Assembly (NCBI RefSeq): GCF_027943255.1
Contig: NC_072893.1
Location: 2,232,001 to 2,296,000, forward strand
DNA: 64,000 nucleotides
Direction of reading: 5' to 3'
Source of the DNA: Anastrepha obliqua
Taxonomy: Eukaryota; Arthropoda; Insecta; Diptera; Tephritidae
A program made the translations under genes and the position numbers. The notes under the pieces were generated by a model. It was not told the origin of the DNA. It did not search any database and saw only the letters and a program-made list of their open reading frames with translations. Shown piece after piece: positions 12,950-23,836 of the stretch (the first letter of the stretch is position 1; every line of letters starts with the position of its first letter).

Positions 12950-13110
12950 GTATAGATCGGGGGCGCTCGAGGGAACTCCTGCGGCTAATAAAGCCGTAGT
13001 TCTCGAATTTGGTAGGCGTCCTTACCGGCCATTGTCTGTTATGTATCCATCAGGTGAGAGTAGAGATTGCCTCAAGTCCTTTCTGCACAGACTGTCTTAG
13101 CACCTAATGA
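12950..13110 (+). pseudogene. Possible LINE zinc-finger tail fragment
   Basis: One plus-strand frame reads LVGVLTGHCLLCIHQVR then IASSPFCTDC, which resembles the LxGLLTGHxxLxxHxxxxGxxxxxxCxxC tail that follows RNase H in I/R1-type LINEs. Only about 45 residues are recognisable, with a stop just before them. It may belong to the LINE at 11620-12710 or to a separate copy. Confidence 0.4.
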
Positions 13111-14079
13111 GCACAGCTGTTTACTGTTCATTTGATTTAATTTGGAAATGAAAACATGGAGGTACCGAAGACACTCGTGTTTCCTAATCAGCAGTTGCGC
13201 GACATACTTTGCCAGACTATCCAAAATAAACCAACAAACAGGCTGTCAAAAACATACAACGGCCCCTACCATCTCAGTGTAGTATTAAGCAATAAGAAAT
13301 GAATCAATGAACGAAACCGGAAAATGCGAACTACGACGGCCACATTTCGGCTAAAATGGCAACCCTGATTATTCTACTTTGTAGCACAACAAAATACTCG
13401 TTTATTTGTATTTTTAATATTTTGTCGCCGTGTTGCTTTGTGACTGAGCCGCCTTTTGGAAACTGCTGGGCAACTACAGCATTTATTTCGTGGCAGTTCA
13501 TTGAAATTGAAAATACGCAAAGTGGGGTGCACAGAAGGGAGAGTTTTTCATTTTTTGCAAGCTTTAACGTCCTGCGAAGCGACGGGGAATCTTTGACAAG
13601 AACATTTATGGCTTATAAAATTTTATGTCTATCATAAAATTGTCTGCTTTCGGGAAGATTCGGTTAATGTATTGAGTCTGCTTAAATTTTCATTTCTTAC
13701 CCAAAAGATATTGGTTTAACACCAGTTCGAGCGCATAATACACAAATATTTAAAATTATAATGCGAATAGGTTAGATTATTTATATAAATAAAAAAATAT
13801 TTTACTTCGTAAAAAAAAACACGTTCCGGTTATTAATATTGACTTTTTTATTTAGTTTTTATTATTGTATTATTTTTTCGCTCATAAATAATGATTTGTT
13901 TTTTGCTTTCAATCTTTTTGAGCATTCATGAGTATAAGCTAAAGAATGTTTTATGAAACCAAGTATAAAATATTATTATTTTTTAATTCAAAAAAGAAGA
14001 TTATTATACATACATAGAGGGTTTTTAGCTGTTTCTTATGTACCAAAATAGAAATTTCAATAATATTTCTGTTGTGTGT
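13111..14079. other. AT-rich DNA, no gene seen
   Basis: The sequence is strongly AT-rich, especially after 13740, with short frames only. I recognise nothing in it. Confidence 0.5.
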
Positions 14080-14860
14080 TATTTTATTTATTTGTTTATA
14101 TAAATAGTACATAGTAAGACTAAGGTCTTTTAATAGTACTTCAACAATATTATATACAACTGGAATATTTTTCACATAAAAGTTTCTTAATCTAAATTTT
14201 ACACCAGTTCATTAACAAATCAATCCAGTATATTTAACTTAACTATAATAATCAGAAAAGAAGTAGTAGAAAAAGAAAAGAAGGATTTAGAAAAGAAAAA
14301 AACAAAAGTAGTAATTAGAGAATGTTGAGAGAAATTTATTGCCCTAATTTAATGCAAATACTTAAAGTAATTATAAACTTGTGTCTTGAAGTTAATTCTG
14401 TTAAGTCCAGCCTTCACAGTGTCGGGTAATGAGTTCCACACTTTAACAGCGTTAATGAAAAATAATCTAGATGATGCTAGGTAATTAAATGTTGGAACGA
14501 TGAACTTGTTGTGTCTAAGAGACCTCAATCTCTCTGTTAGGTTGTCTAGGGAGGCGACTTGAATAATGTAAGTTTGCACATAAATATGCAATTTCTAGCA
14601 GACAAATAACTGTTAAGGCAACAGCCCAGTGACCTTGAGATATGGTCATCTACCAATTCCATATACATACCGCGTGGCGTTATTAAATGCCACATTAAGT
14701 TTATGGCAAGATGTGGAGTCAAGTTTGCTGTATACCACCTCAGAGTAGGTAATGAGAGGCACAATTAGCTGGAGAACTACTTTGCGCCTCGTTTTCTCTG
14801 GCGTGAATGTTGCAGAGACTCTCAGCTTACGCAATGTAGCATAAATAATGTTAAGTTCTC
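14080..14860 (-). pseudogene. CR1/jockey-like LINE, C-terminus and 3' UTR
   Basis: The minus strand reads LRKLRVSATFTPEKTRRKVV, ITYSEVVYSKLDS, ATRYVYGI, then in a second frame DHISRSLGCCLNSYLSARNC, and back in the first frame LRSLRHNKFIVPTFNYLASS and RLFFINAVKVWNSLPDTVK, stopping at 14349. The WNSLP block near the C-terminus is characteristic of CR1/jockey reverse transcriptases. About 270 bp of 3' UTR follow down to 14080 and end in A/T repeats. The same 3' UTR occurs alone at 21565-21700. Two frame shifts make it a pseudogene. Confidence 0.75.
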
Positions 14861-16255
14861 AACCTCATAAAAAATGCCCTATATATTTGAAACAAACTAC
14901 TTTTATATAACTCTTATTTTAATTTTATTCCCTTTCGGTTTCTACCATTCCTGAGCTGAAATACGAGACTCAGGGCGCCAACCAAATTGAATCCAAAGGT
15001 TTTTATCGAATGGTATGTTTTAGGCATAATCTCCATATCTGCAGCCTTTATTTCGTTTTTTTCTTTTTTAACTTCAAAATAAACAATTTTAATCAGGGTG
15101 GATTAAATGATAATAATAATAATAAATTCGCCTTGCTTTTAATCAAGCTGATCTGTTTTCTTTCGCCGTGTACATTAGGGTGTTAGCTCACGCCGGCATG
15201 AGCAAACGCCGTTTCATTCCACAAGATTGCGCTTTCCGAATTCGACGTGTCGTCAGGCTCCATGAATAAACAATCACAAGGATGTTACATTATCAGGTTT
15301 GCTATTTAGCTGTGGCCAAAAAAAGCTGTGAGGGGACTGCCGTGTCACTCAGGAAATTCACAAATCATAATATTACCAAGGCATTCACTGAGTTTTTAAA
15401 AACATGTTATTTCTTATTTTTTGTTTGTTTTGTATCGGAAAGGGATCTGACCTCGGACTTGTCAAAATCGCGAAAAATAAAGTAACTGTTTTGGAAGACA
15501 CCACCTTCAGTATCCAATTCGCTTTGCATTCACACCATCGTCCTATGCTTCTAACTCCAACTGAATGTCGGCTGTCCAACACAATTCGCCCTTTTCATTT
15601 TCATTTGTCGTGATATTCTAATGTACAAAATGGTGTTGTTAGTCTAGTGCCAGCACTTTTAATGAATACCCCTTGGTCCTAACGGGGCGTATTGCCTTGC
15701 AGATTTTCATTTTATCACCCTTTTATGCTGTTTGTTGTTTTTTGTAGTGCAAAAACTAATACAGTGTAACCTCGCATTACGAGCGCGACCTCAATTTGTG
15801 CAACATATAAAAATTTGGTACTGGAGACTCGATTTCGCAACTCTTTCTGTACTAGAAAGCGTCAGTTTTATACATACATATGAATTTAGTTGGAAGGACG
15901 AAACATTTTTTTACTGTTATCTTATTTGAATTGAATGAATGTGAAAACTCCCAGTCTGACTAGTGTTAAGTTTCATAATTTAACTTAACTTTCAAAAATC
16001 GGTTATGACATTTAATTTTCATTTTTTTGTGATGTCATGCTGAGGTAAGTCATACTTTTGGAAAGCGCTGTGGAAAAAAAGTGTGTTCAGTACACAATAC
16101 TGCGCTGCGAGGTCTTTATATCTTAATGATAGGTACTTTTTCGGAACCCATGACAATGATATTCCCCTCTAAAATATATAAACGCAGGCATTCCACAGGA
16201 AAGCATTTCGTCTGCTATATCTCCTGTTTACCCATGACCTACCATCGGCAAATCA
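14861..16255. other. Intergenic DNA, no gene seen
   Basis: No coding remnant was recognised. A (ATA)n run lies at about 15110-15127. A sequence resembling a pogo/Tigger terminus starts at 15762 (see the rejected list) but has no partner. Confidence 0.4.
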
Positions 16256-16257
16256 GT

Positions 16258-16793
16258 AAGTAAATGCAGTATTTGCGACTACCACTGACATTGGCAGTTG
16301 ATATCATTATCGAAAACACAACGAATGAGCTACAAGAAACTGTTAACCTTATTGCTATAAGGGCTAACAAATGGAGAATAAAGTTAAAAAAAAGGAAGTC
16401 AGCACATATACTTAGAATTTTCTCTAAAAAAGACTACTTAGAAGTTAATCTTCATCGATGCGTCGATAATACGTCAAAATACGTCAAACTGCGCTGGAAA
16501 GCTCATGCCAAGAAAAAACGAGAGGAACTTTACTTGAACTTAAATAAGCTAATTACCTATTTATAAACAAAAACGAAGACCGGTTTGGATTTACGATATA
16601 CAGTTCTGAGGGTGCGCTAGCCAAAATCGTTTCTATCTAACGTTTGCAAAGCAAAATTCTGCGGAGCATAGTAAATTTGCCATAGCTCACAAACAACGGC
16701 TAAAAAATCATGTCAACGATGCAGCATCCAGCTTATTTCGGCTGAATTCTTCTCGAAGACGTTTAAAGCGCACAACGGTGGCAGACCCTATGG
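16258..16793 (+). pseudogene. Jockey-clade reverse transcriptase, C-terminal fragment
   Basis: An open frame (16264-16566, stop at 16564-16566) reads NELQETVNLIAIRANKWRIK, LKKRKSAHI, NTSKYVKLRWKAHAKKKREE. These are the blocks after the YADD box in jockey-type enzymes (usually KWRIKxNxxKSxHI and LRWKxHVKKK). After shifts, CKAKFCGA and IAHKQRLKNHVNDAASSLFR then RRRLKRTTVADP give the jockey C-terminus, reaching 16793. The YADD box itself is missing. The 3' end is directly joined to the SINE at 16793. Confidence 0.8.
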
Positions 16794-17003
16794 AGAGCGA
16801 GTAGCAGTCGCTCCTCGGCAGGCAATGGCAAACCTCCGAGTGTATTTCTGCCATGAAAATCTCCTCATAAAAGCAATTTGCCGTTCGGAGTCGCCTTAAA
16901 ACTCCATTTGGGGAACAACATCAAGACGCACACCACAAATAGGAGGAGGAGCTCGGCCAAACACATAACAGAAGTGTACGCGCCAATTATTATTTTTTTT
17001 TTT
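16793..17003 (+). mobile_element. tRNA-derived SINE, copy 3 (head lost, tail kept)
   Basis: The copy lacks the tRNA-like head and starts within the body (CGGCAGGCAATGGCAAACCT, CCGAGTGTATTTCTGCCATG). It retains GCCGTTCGGAGTCG and AACATCAAGACGCACACC and the full 3' tail, CGCGCCAATTA at 16979-16989, then a T-rich run. The 11 bp tail motif is identical to the 3' end of the RTE-like LINEs at 9082-9092 and 62648-62658. Confidence 0.8.
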
Positions 17004-17378
17004 AATTTTACAACGCTTCTAAACAATGTGTAAGAAGCGTCAATATAAAAACAGACATATTTAAATATATGGGATATATTGAAAAAATCGATATTAAGGA
17101 TACTTACAGTTAGTAACAGAAGTAAGTAAACACCGGTCACGTTTTCAATTTCCCCCCAATCGATTCCTTCAAACAACCTAAGTTATAACAAAATTGTGTT
17201 TTATTTACATGAATGAAATACAAAAATCATATTTAATCCAACTAATGACAAAATTTTAAAAAGGAATAAAATTATAGCTTTTTATATTAAATTTTATAAA
17301 AATTCATGTCTCAAAAGTAAATATACAGTTCATCATATTATTAATTTGTGACATCAAAAACATAATTAAAATCAAATC
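17004..17378. other. AT-rich flank of Tc1 element
   Basis: This is AT-rich DNA between the SINE tail and the Tc1 stop codon. It should contain the Tc1 3' terminus, but I could not pair an inverted repeat with the other side. Confidence 0.35.
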
Positions 17379-18403
17379 CTAGTATTTGGTAGGATGTCCA
17401 TTAGACTTTACAATCGCTTTAAGTCGTGATGGCATTGATTTCATCAAGTTTTCAGTTACAGCTGGTGGTATTTTATTCTATTCCTCTTGAAGGACGCTTT
17501 TCAGTTGTTCCTTATTACTAATCAGATGTTTACGTATTTGCCGCTTTAAATGTTCCCATATATATTCGATTGGGTTGGCATTCGGGGACTGTGGCGGAGT
17601 TATCAGCTGTTTTCGCACATTGCATAACAGCCACTCTCGTACAATGTTGGATGTGTACTTGGGGTCATTATCCTGCTGGAAGATAAACGTTCCTCCAAGG
17701 CCCAATTTCGTAGCGCTTTTTTTATTATTTTTCAAAATATTTAAATAACCATATCGGTCCATAATATTTTCGATAAATACCAAGTTTCCAACCCCCTTCA
17801 CAGTCATACATCCCCAAATTATCAGATAGCCCCCTCCATGCTTCACAGTGCCGGTCATATTGTTTAGACCCAATTGTGCGTTAATTTTTCCCCAAACTTT
17901 TTCACGACCATCAGATCCACAGATACTGAACTTACACTCATCAGAAAACATGACTTGGTTCCAAAACGTTTGGTCACATTTTTCATGATCTTTTGCGAAT
18001 GAAATCCGTTTACACCGATTGACACTACTCACGAAGGGCTTTTTCCTAACATTGCGCCCATGATAACCAGCACTATGCAAAACCGGCGAATTGTTTGGGT
18101 GCTAAATTGTTTTCCAGTCTCATTTTCAACTTCAGATTTCAATTTGGGGGCACTTATTTTGGGGTTTGTTCTGATTTTCCGTACGACTAAGGTTTTTTCT
18201 CTGGGACTTAAGAGCGGCGGCCGCCCACAACGCTCTTTATTGGTGGTGCTTCTCGCACTTTTATATTTATTCACAATCTTTTGAACTGTAGCAAAACTCC
18301 TATCTATCAAACGACCGATTTCTCGCAATGATTTATGTTCCTTGTGATATTTTATAATCAGTTTTTTTAAATCATCAGAAAGCTCTTTTCCTCTTGGTGC
18401 TAT
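17379..18403 (-). pseudogene. Tc1-family (DD34E) transposase, nearly intact
   Basis: On the minus strand the protein begins at 18403 with ATA where ATG is expected (APRGKELSDDLKKL). It continues through a paired-type helix-turn-helix (SLREIGRLIDRSFATVQ), the GRPPLLSPREK hook, MFSDECKF with the first aspartate, GGGYLIIWGCM, and the catalytic FQQDNDPKYT and PNANPIEYIWEHL motifs. There are 34 residues between the second D and the final E, the Tc1 signature. Three lesions are visible: the lost start codon, a frame shift at about 18060 (HSAGYHG), and TAG for TGG near the C-terminus (EE, stop at 17478-17480, then NKIPPAV and SMPSRLKAIVKSNGHPTKY, true stop at 17379-17381). It is about 340 residues, the usual family length. 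It is a recently inactivated copy. Confidence 0.9.
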
Positions 18404-18714
18404 TACTAAAAATGTCGCAAAAATTTATACAAAACGTACTTCCCCAAATTTTTATACTCACTTTAATTATTTCCTTTCCTTGAGTTTAAGAAGTGGTCGA
18501 ATAGATTATAATGCAAGTCCGTTAAAAAAAGCTTCAGTGCTAAAAAGGCTCGGCATATTAACTAACGTACTAAACGGACATCAAATACGTATTAATATCG
18601 GCGTAATCGTATGACGAATTTGCCAACCCAAATTCGAGTTCTTCTTCTTAAAATGGCATAATAAAAAAATTAAATGCCCACCATGAGCACGTCTACAGGT
18701 AAAATCCGCCAAAA
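18404..18714. other. Spacer between Tc1 and DD41D remnants
   Basis: No coding remnant is visible. The Tc1 5' terminus should lie in the first part but was not identified. Confidence 0.35.
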
Positions 18715-19085
18715 AATCGATTCATGAATGCTTGATGGTTGAGCAGGTCGATATATCGATGCGGAAGGAAGAATATTCTCAAGAGAAGGTACAGTTTTTG
18801 GTCTACCAGTCCGTTTTTTAACCTCGACAGAAGTATTTTCTTGAAATTATTTCATCTACTTTTGAAGTGTCGACTCATTCGGCCAATTATTTCAACCAAA
18901 AACTCACGAATTTTGCGATATGCTTTTCTTAAAGATCGACTATTTTCATAACAAGTTGCATACTTTTTAAGGAGTTGTTTTATCGGGTAAAATTGCACAT
19001 CTGTCTACTTGACAAATGCTAAAGATGACATAGAAAAGGGTGCCGTCTAGGAACTATTCACTATTGGCTTCTAGGCGTCATTTAT
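18715..19085 (-). pseudogene. DD41D element, 5' end and N-terminal domain
   Basis: On the minus strand the sequence from 19085 downwards is about 85% alike to 23348-23730 on the plus strand, starting TGACGCCTAGAAGCC. It includes a coding part that reads RSLRKAYRKIRE, then NNWPNES-like, SVEVKKRTGRPKTV and SLENIL in shifting frames. This is the N-terminal helix-turn-helix region of the DD41D transposases. The catalytic domain is absent. Confidence 0.7.
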
Positions 19086-21564
19086 TAATTTTAGCATAAG
19101 TTTCTATATATGGAGTAGGAATAAGAGTTTTCATACATACAATTTAAAAAAAAATAACTGAAATTATAAAATAAAAAAATAAATAGTGAAAACATTTTTT
19201 TGTCGCTGACTGTACATATGTTTTCATGGTTCTTCTATGAAATTAAATATTTTTATTGTAATCCCATCTGTTATTTTTCAACTCGCAATTAATATATTAG
19301 ACTGTTGCTTTACGTTCCCCTATTATTAGTTGAACAAATCGAAGGGGTACTGTATTTGAGTTCGTTGACTGGCGTAGTCAGTAGTCGCTCCTAGTGCCAG
19401 TCGCTAGTGTCCTCACAACAAACTTTCTTCCACTTTTGAATGCCCCTAATTAAGAAGTTGGTTACTCAGCGACGTTTTAGGCCACACAAAAGTGGCCGGT
19501 AAAACTATTCAAAACAATATCTGATGCTGTTTTCATTTGTATGCAAGCACTCGTGTTTTGCTGTTCTATTTCCGACATACTTAATGAAAATGAAATTTAT
19601 TATTTTCCAAGAGGCTACTACCGATCGAAAAATCTCATAATTTCCGCGCACATTTTACTCCGCTTCTTTTTCGCTTATTTGGCCAATTCGTGCATTGTGA
19701 ATGGCAGCGGTTGAGTGCTACTCCTTTCATGTTGCTCAATGCTGGGTAAAATTTGAAACGGCCAAAAAAGTTAAAAAGAACCACGAACTTTTCACAAAAC
19801 CAATTTTGAAGTTTGGAAAAAAATAAAATGCAATGAGTTAGCAAATGTGATGACCGGCGGTGTGCGAAGTGGGGGCGAGGACATACAAGTGGGAGGAGTT
19901 GTTCGGGGCAATTCTGTACGCCCTCAACGGGCGACGCTTTGCACAAAAACAATACGCGAAAAGTGCTTTATGCTTTTATGGCTCCATTTAAGAAGATATT
20001 AAATTTCCCACTAAATATGGAAGTGCTCGTCCGAAGGAGTCCAAACAGTGTGCACTTAAACACGCACACATATGTAAATATATACACACAGATCTGTTTG
20101 TGTATTAAATATGAGTGCTCTGTGCGTGTATATATGTGTGTGTAGTTGTTTGTGTGCTTGAGTCTCAACTGCTGGATGTGACGGCGGCACATGCAACCCA
20201 CAACAACACATCCAATTACAACGATGCTAAACATGGATTTTGGTGGCAGCGGTGAGCCCCATTTGCATAATTACCAATAGGATTGTTGCTTCAAATCGAC
20301 GTTGCTTTTGTTGTTGCTGTTGTTTTTTGCTATGGTCAGTCAGTTAGTCCGTTGGTTTTTGCTTGGTGGCACGGCCATCGGCGGCTGCAATACGTTGCAT
20401 GCTACGAGTGACTACACAGCCTTCCTACAAAGCCCAGTTACATGGCTGGTTGTTGTGCACCATAAACTACCTGTCCTATAAAGTGTGGCTCAGCAACGCC
20501 TAACATCTTGCGGTAATGGCCCTAACGTAAAATTTCTACTAATAGATTTTCCATTCTTTGTGAAAAAATAAAAATAAAAAGTGCGCTACACCCGCAACGG
20601 CTTTTTGCCTCCTTTTTTCCAGTGTCTTATATAATACAAGCTTACATTCACATTTATAATATTAGTAGGGATTTTGGTTCAACTCATTCGAAATAAAAGT
20701 TTACATATTTTTTATATTTTTGAAAAATAAAGTCAAGCGTTTTTGTGCTTTCTCTCACTCATCTTCACCAGTGAGCGGGTTTCTGGAAGCAACTAGGCGC
20801 TCATGAGTGCTCAATGACCGATCTGTGCGCGCGTGTGTGTGTGTGTGTGTGTCCATGAGTGTTTGGTTATTAAGGCCAACACGCATTGGCAGTAGGCGCC
20901 AATTGACACAGTGCAGGTGGCGCATTCTGGATACTTTTTGGCCATATTTTGTTTATTTTTTGTTTGGTCTATGACTAGCAGCAGGAAAGAATGTCGTAAA
21001 AGTAAAATACGACTTCTTAAAATGTTGCAATGCTCTTCCATAAGTATGTACGTACATATGCGCGCCTGTGTGTCGACTGTGTAGTGTTTATGTTACTAAG
21101 CGGAATGAGAAAAGCTGAAAGTTGTACACTCTTGTGTAAACAGCCATTATAAAAAACGTATTAGAAGATTTTTGAAAACAAGGATGACTCACAGCGAATT
21201 TCGATTTTATTATTAGGAATCCGCACGTTCACATGTCTACATGTCTTCCAGGGAAATCTACTTCATATATATTTTTTTCCTAAATGTATTATTTGATCGA
21301 ATAATGAATTTCAAAAGATATAAAAAAATTAGTTCTGCAAAAAAAAAAAATATATATAGTTATATATACATACATATATATATAAACGTATATACTATCA
21401 TACATTGCGTACGCTGAGGGTCTCTGCAACAAGTGAATTGTTCTCCAACTAATTATGCCACTCATTCCCTACGCTGAGGTGGTGTACATCAAACTGGATT
21501 CAATATCTTACCACAAACTTAAAGTGGCACCTAATAATGCTCCGTGTTATGTATATGGTTGTAT
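19086..21564. other. Intergenic DNA with microsatellites, no gene seen
   Basis: A (GT)10 microsatellite lies at 20833-20852, and AT/TACA-rich runs lie at about 21320-21400 and 20065-20145. No exon, transposase or reverse transcriptase motif was recognised. Confidence 0.5.
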
Positions 21565-21700
21565 AGTTGTAAAATTAAATTAAGAAATTTTCATATCAAA
21601 ATCATTCTAGTTGCATGTAATAATGTTGAAGTACTATTACAAGACCAAAGTCTTACTCTGTACTACGGATATACCATAAACAAAAATATAAAATAAAAAC
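21565..21700 (+). mobile_element. LINE 3' UTR fragment (same family as 14080-14860)
   Basis: The stretch containing TGTTGAAGTACTATTACAAG and CAAAGTCTTACTCTGTACTA matches, with scattered changes, the minus strand of 14090-14200 (TGTTGAAGTACTATTAAAAG and CTTAGTCTTACTATGTACTA). Both end in an A-rich run with AAATAAA units. It is a severely 5'-truncated insertion with no coding sequence. Confidence 0.7.
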
Positions 21701-21714
21701 AAACGAGCTTAACA

Positions 21715-23330
21715 AAGAACTTATTTCGCCTCTTTTGAATCGGCAAATCCCGCCAATATTGGTATTGTCCTCTTCACCAGAAGGAGGAAGCTTGATGGAC
21801 TCGTTCTGCCTAAGCTAAAAGTCACAAGCCAGCTATCCAAGAAAATTAAATATCTTGGAGTAATCCTCGATAGTAAGCTCACACACGCAAAATCACACTT
21901 TGAAACAAAGACATCCCAAACACTGACAGCTTTCTGGCAGTGAAAATGTGTCTTTGGGAAGACATGGGATCTTTCTCCTAGCAAGGTCCTATGGATCTAT
22001 ATAATGATAAGACCTATTATCACCTATGCATCCGTGGTCTGGATGAGTAGACTCTCTCTCGTGGGAGTCAGGAGGACCTCATCGAGACTACAACGCACTG
22101 TGACCATCTGCTGCACCGGAGCTTTCCCGACTACTTCAGGCCCGGCATTAGATGCTCCGATTGGTTTACTACCACTTGATGCTTTCATCCAAGGAGAGGC
22201 CTTGAAGGTCATCTGCAGGTTGAAACACAAGGGGAACTGGTACGGCCCCTACCCGGCATTGGAAAACAGAGAAGGCATGGACGTCGATCCAACGATTCTC
22301 TCCATTTCCCTTGACTCCATGCCATCAAGAATCGTACTTGAAAAGAGACAGAGTGTAGTGCTGCCAGAGGCTTAGTTGTGGTCAAACTCTGAAAATGAGC
22401 CCGGCAAACAATGTTTTCGCATATTTACGGATGGCTCCAGGACCGAGCTTGGCTCCGGCTCTGGGGTCTACGTAGAATCCAGCAGGACAAAACTGCACTT
22501 TGCTCTTGGAATGCATGCAACTGTGTTTCAAGCGAAGGTGTATGCTGTTCAAGAAGCGATGAACTTTGTTGTGGAAAACCGATGGAGAGGCAGATCTATA
22601 TGTGTCTGCAGCGACAGCCAAGCTGCGCTTATGTCCTTAGACAACCCCCCAACCACATCAGGGGTAGTCAAGTCCTGTAAATCCAGGCTGAACTATGTCA
22701 GTAGACATAATGGCCTGATGCTAACATGGGTCCCGGAACACGTAGGTATCGCGGGTAACGAGACCTCTTACTCCTTAGGTAAGATGGGCTCTGAGGCCAA
22801 TGTCTATAGCCCAGAGCACGTTTTGCCACTCCCATCACAGCCACGGTTAGCAAATGGGTAACTACCACTCACAAGCGAGTTTGGCTGGCTGAGAGAGGCT
22901 GCAGATGGACTAAACTGATGTTACTTGTCATGTCCGATCGACTGTCGCAATCCCTTCTGTCATTAAGCAGAGGGGAGTGCAGACGGCTGGTTGGACTGAT
23001 GACGGGCCACTTTCTGTGGGCGAAGCACATGGAAAGGTTGGGCATCTCAGACAGTGTACTCTGCCCAGCTTGTGAAGAGGAGGATGAGACGGCGGACCAC
23101 TTCCTGTGCGTCTGCCCCGCATTCGCTCGAATCAGGTTTGAGGTCTTTGGCACTGATGTGTTAAAAAACGACCATGTTGACTCCTTGGCACCACAAGATC
23201 TACTCAGATTTCTTCGCAGATCGGGTAGATTTAAAGAAAATTAAAAGGGAATCCAAGTGTAGTACAATGGACTGAATAAATGTCTGAGTGCTGCACTTGC
23301 TAGTTGTCCCGACAAAAAAAAAAAAAAAAA
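21715..23330 (+). pseudogene. 5'-truncated jockey/I-superfamily LINE with RNase H and poly(A)
   Basis: One frame runs from 21722 to 22858 with only two stops (TGA near 21942, TAG at 22373). It reads NIGIVLFTRRRKLDGLVLP and IKYLGVILDSKLTHAKSHFE (after the YADD box), then IIMIRPIITYASVVWM-type thumb, then RNase H: FTDGSRTELGSGSGVY, FQAKVYAVQEAM, CSDSQAAL, LTWVPEHVGIAGNETSYSL. Two catalytic acids are lost: K replaces E in QAKVYAV, and the NExAD motif reads NETSY. A +1 shift near 22856 leads into RRLVGLMTGHFLWAKHMERL and the finger CPACEEEDETADHFLCVCPA, stopping at 23244. A 17-base poly(A) ends it at 23330. The 5' half, with endonuclease and palm, is missing. Confidence 0.9.
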
Positions 23331-23347
23331 CAAATAAGCATCGAAGC

Positions 23348-23732
23348 AGACGCCCAGAAGTCAGTAGTGAGTAGTTCCTAGACAGCACTCTTTTCTATGT
23401 CATCTTTGGCATTTGCCACATAGACAGATGTGCAGTTTTACACGATAAAAAAAAGCCTTAAAATGGATGCAACTTGTTATAAAAACGGTCGATCTTTAAG
23501 AAAAGCATATCGCAAAATTCGTGATTTTTTGGTTGAAATAATTGGCCGAATGAGACGACACTTTAAAAGTAGGTGAAATAAGTTGAAAATACTTCTGTCG
23601 AGGATAATAAAAGGATTGGCAGACTAAAAACTGAACGTTCTTTTGAGAATGTTGCTGCTGTAGCGCAAAGTATTGCTGAACAACCTTCTACATCGAAACC
23701 TCGACGTTTTCAACAATTAGGTATTCAAATAA
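23348..23732 (+). pseudogene. DD41D element, 5' end and N-terminal domain (second copy)
   Basis: The copy begins GACGCCCAGAAGTCAGTAG just after the LINE poly(A) and continues into coding sequence: CYKNGRSLRKAYRKIRDF, NNWPNET, SVEDNKRIGRLKTERSFENV and AAVAQSIAEQPSTSKPRRFQ, then QLGI. Frame shifts occur at the DFF/VEII and VKK positions. This is the N-terminal HTH half of a DD41D transposase. It is the inverted partner of 18715-19085. It stops abruptly at a SINE scrap. Confidence 0.75.
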
Positions 23733-23734
23733 AA

Positions 23735-23805
23735 CTGTAGATCCCCTCATTTGTGGCACAACATGAAGACGCAAACCACAAATTGGCATGCACTTGTGGC
23801 TCATT
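23735..23805 (+). mobile_element. SINE scrap
   Basis: AAAACTGTAGATCCCCTCAT followed by ACATGAAGACGCAAACCACA corresponds to the second half of the SINE body seen at 1230-1290. Only about 70 bp remain. Confidence 0.6.
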
Positions 23806-23836
23806 TTCCAACTATTCACCCACCTTGATCCTAATA

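Noticed and set aside
15762..16110. Possible pogo/Tigger terminus (CAGTGTAACCTCGCATTACG after TA)
   Set aside because: Only about 8 bp could be matched inversely near 16110 and no transposase is present, so the second end is not supported.
20833..20852. (GT)10 and other regular repeats as CRISPR or regulatory arrays
   Set aside because: They are ordinary microsatellites without spacers, and the window is eukaryotic.
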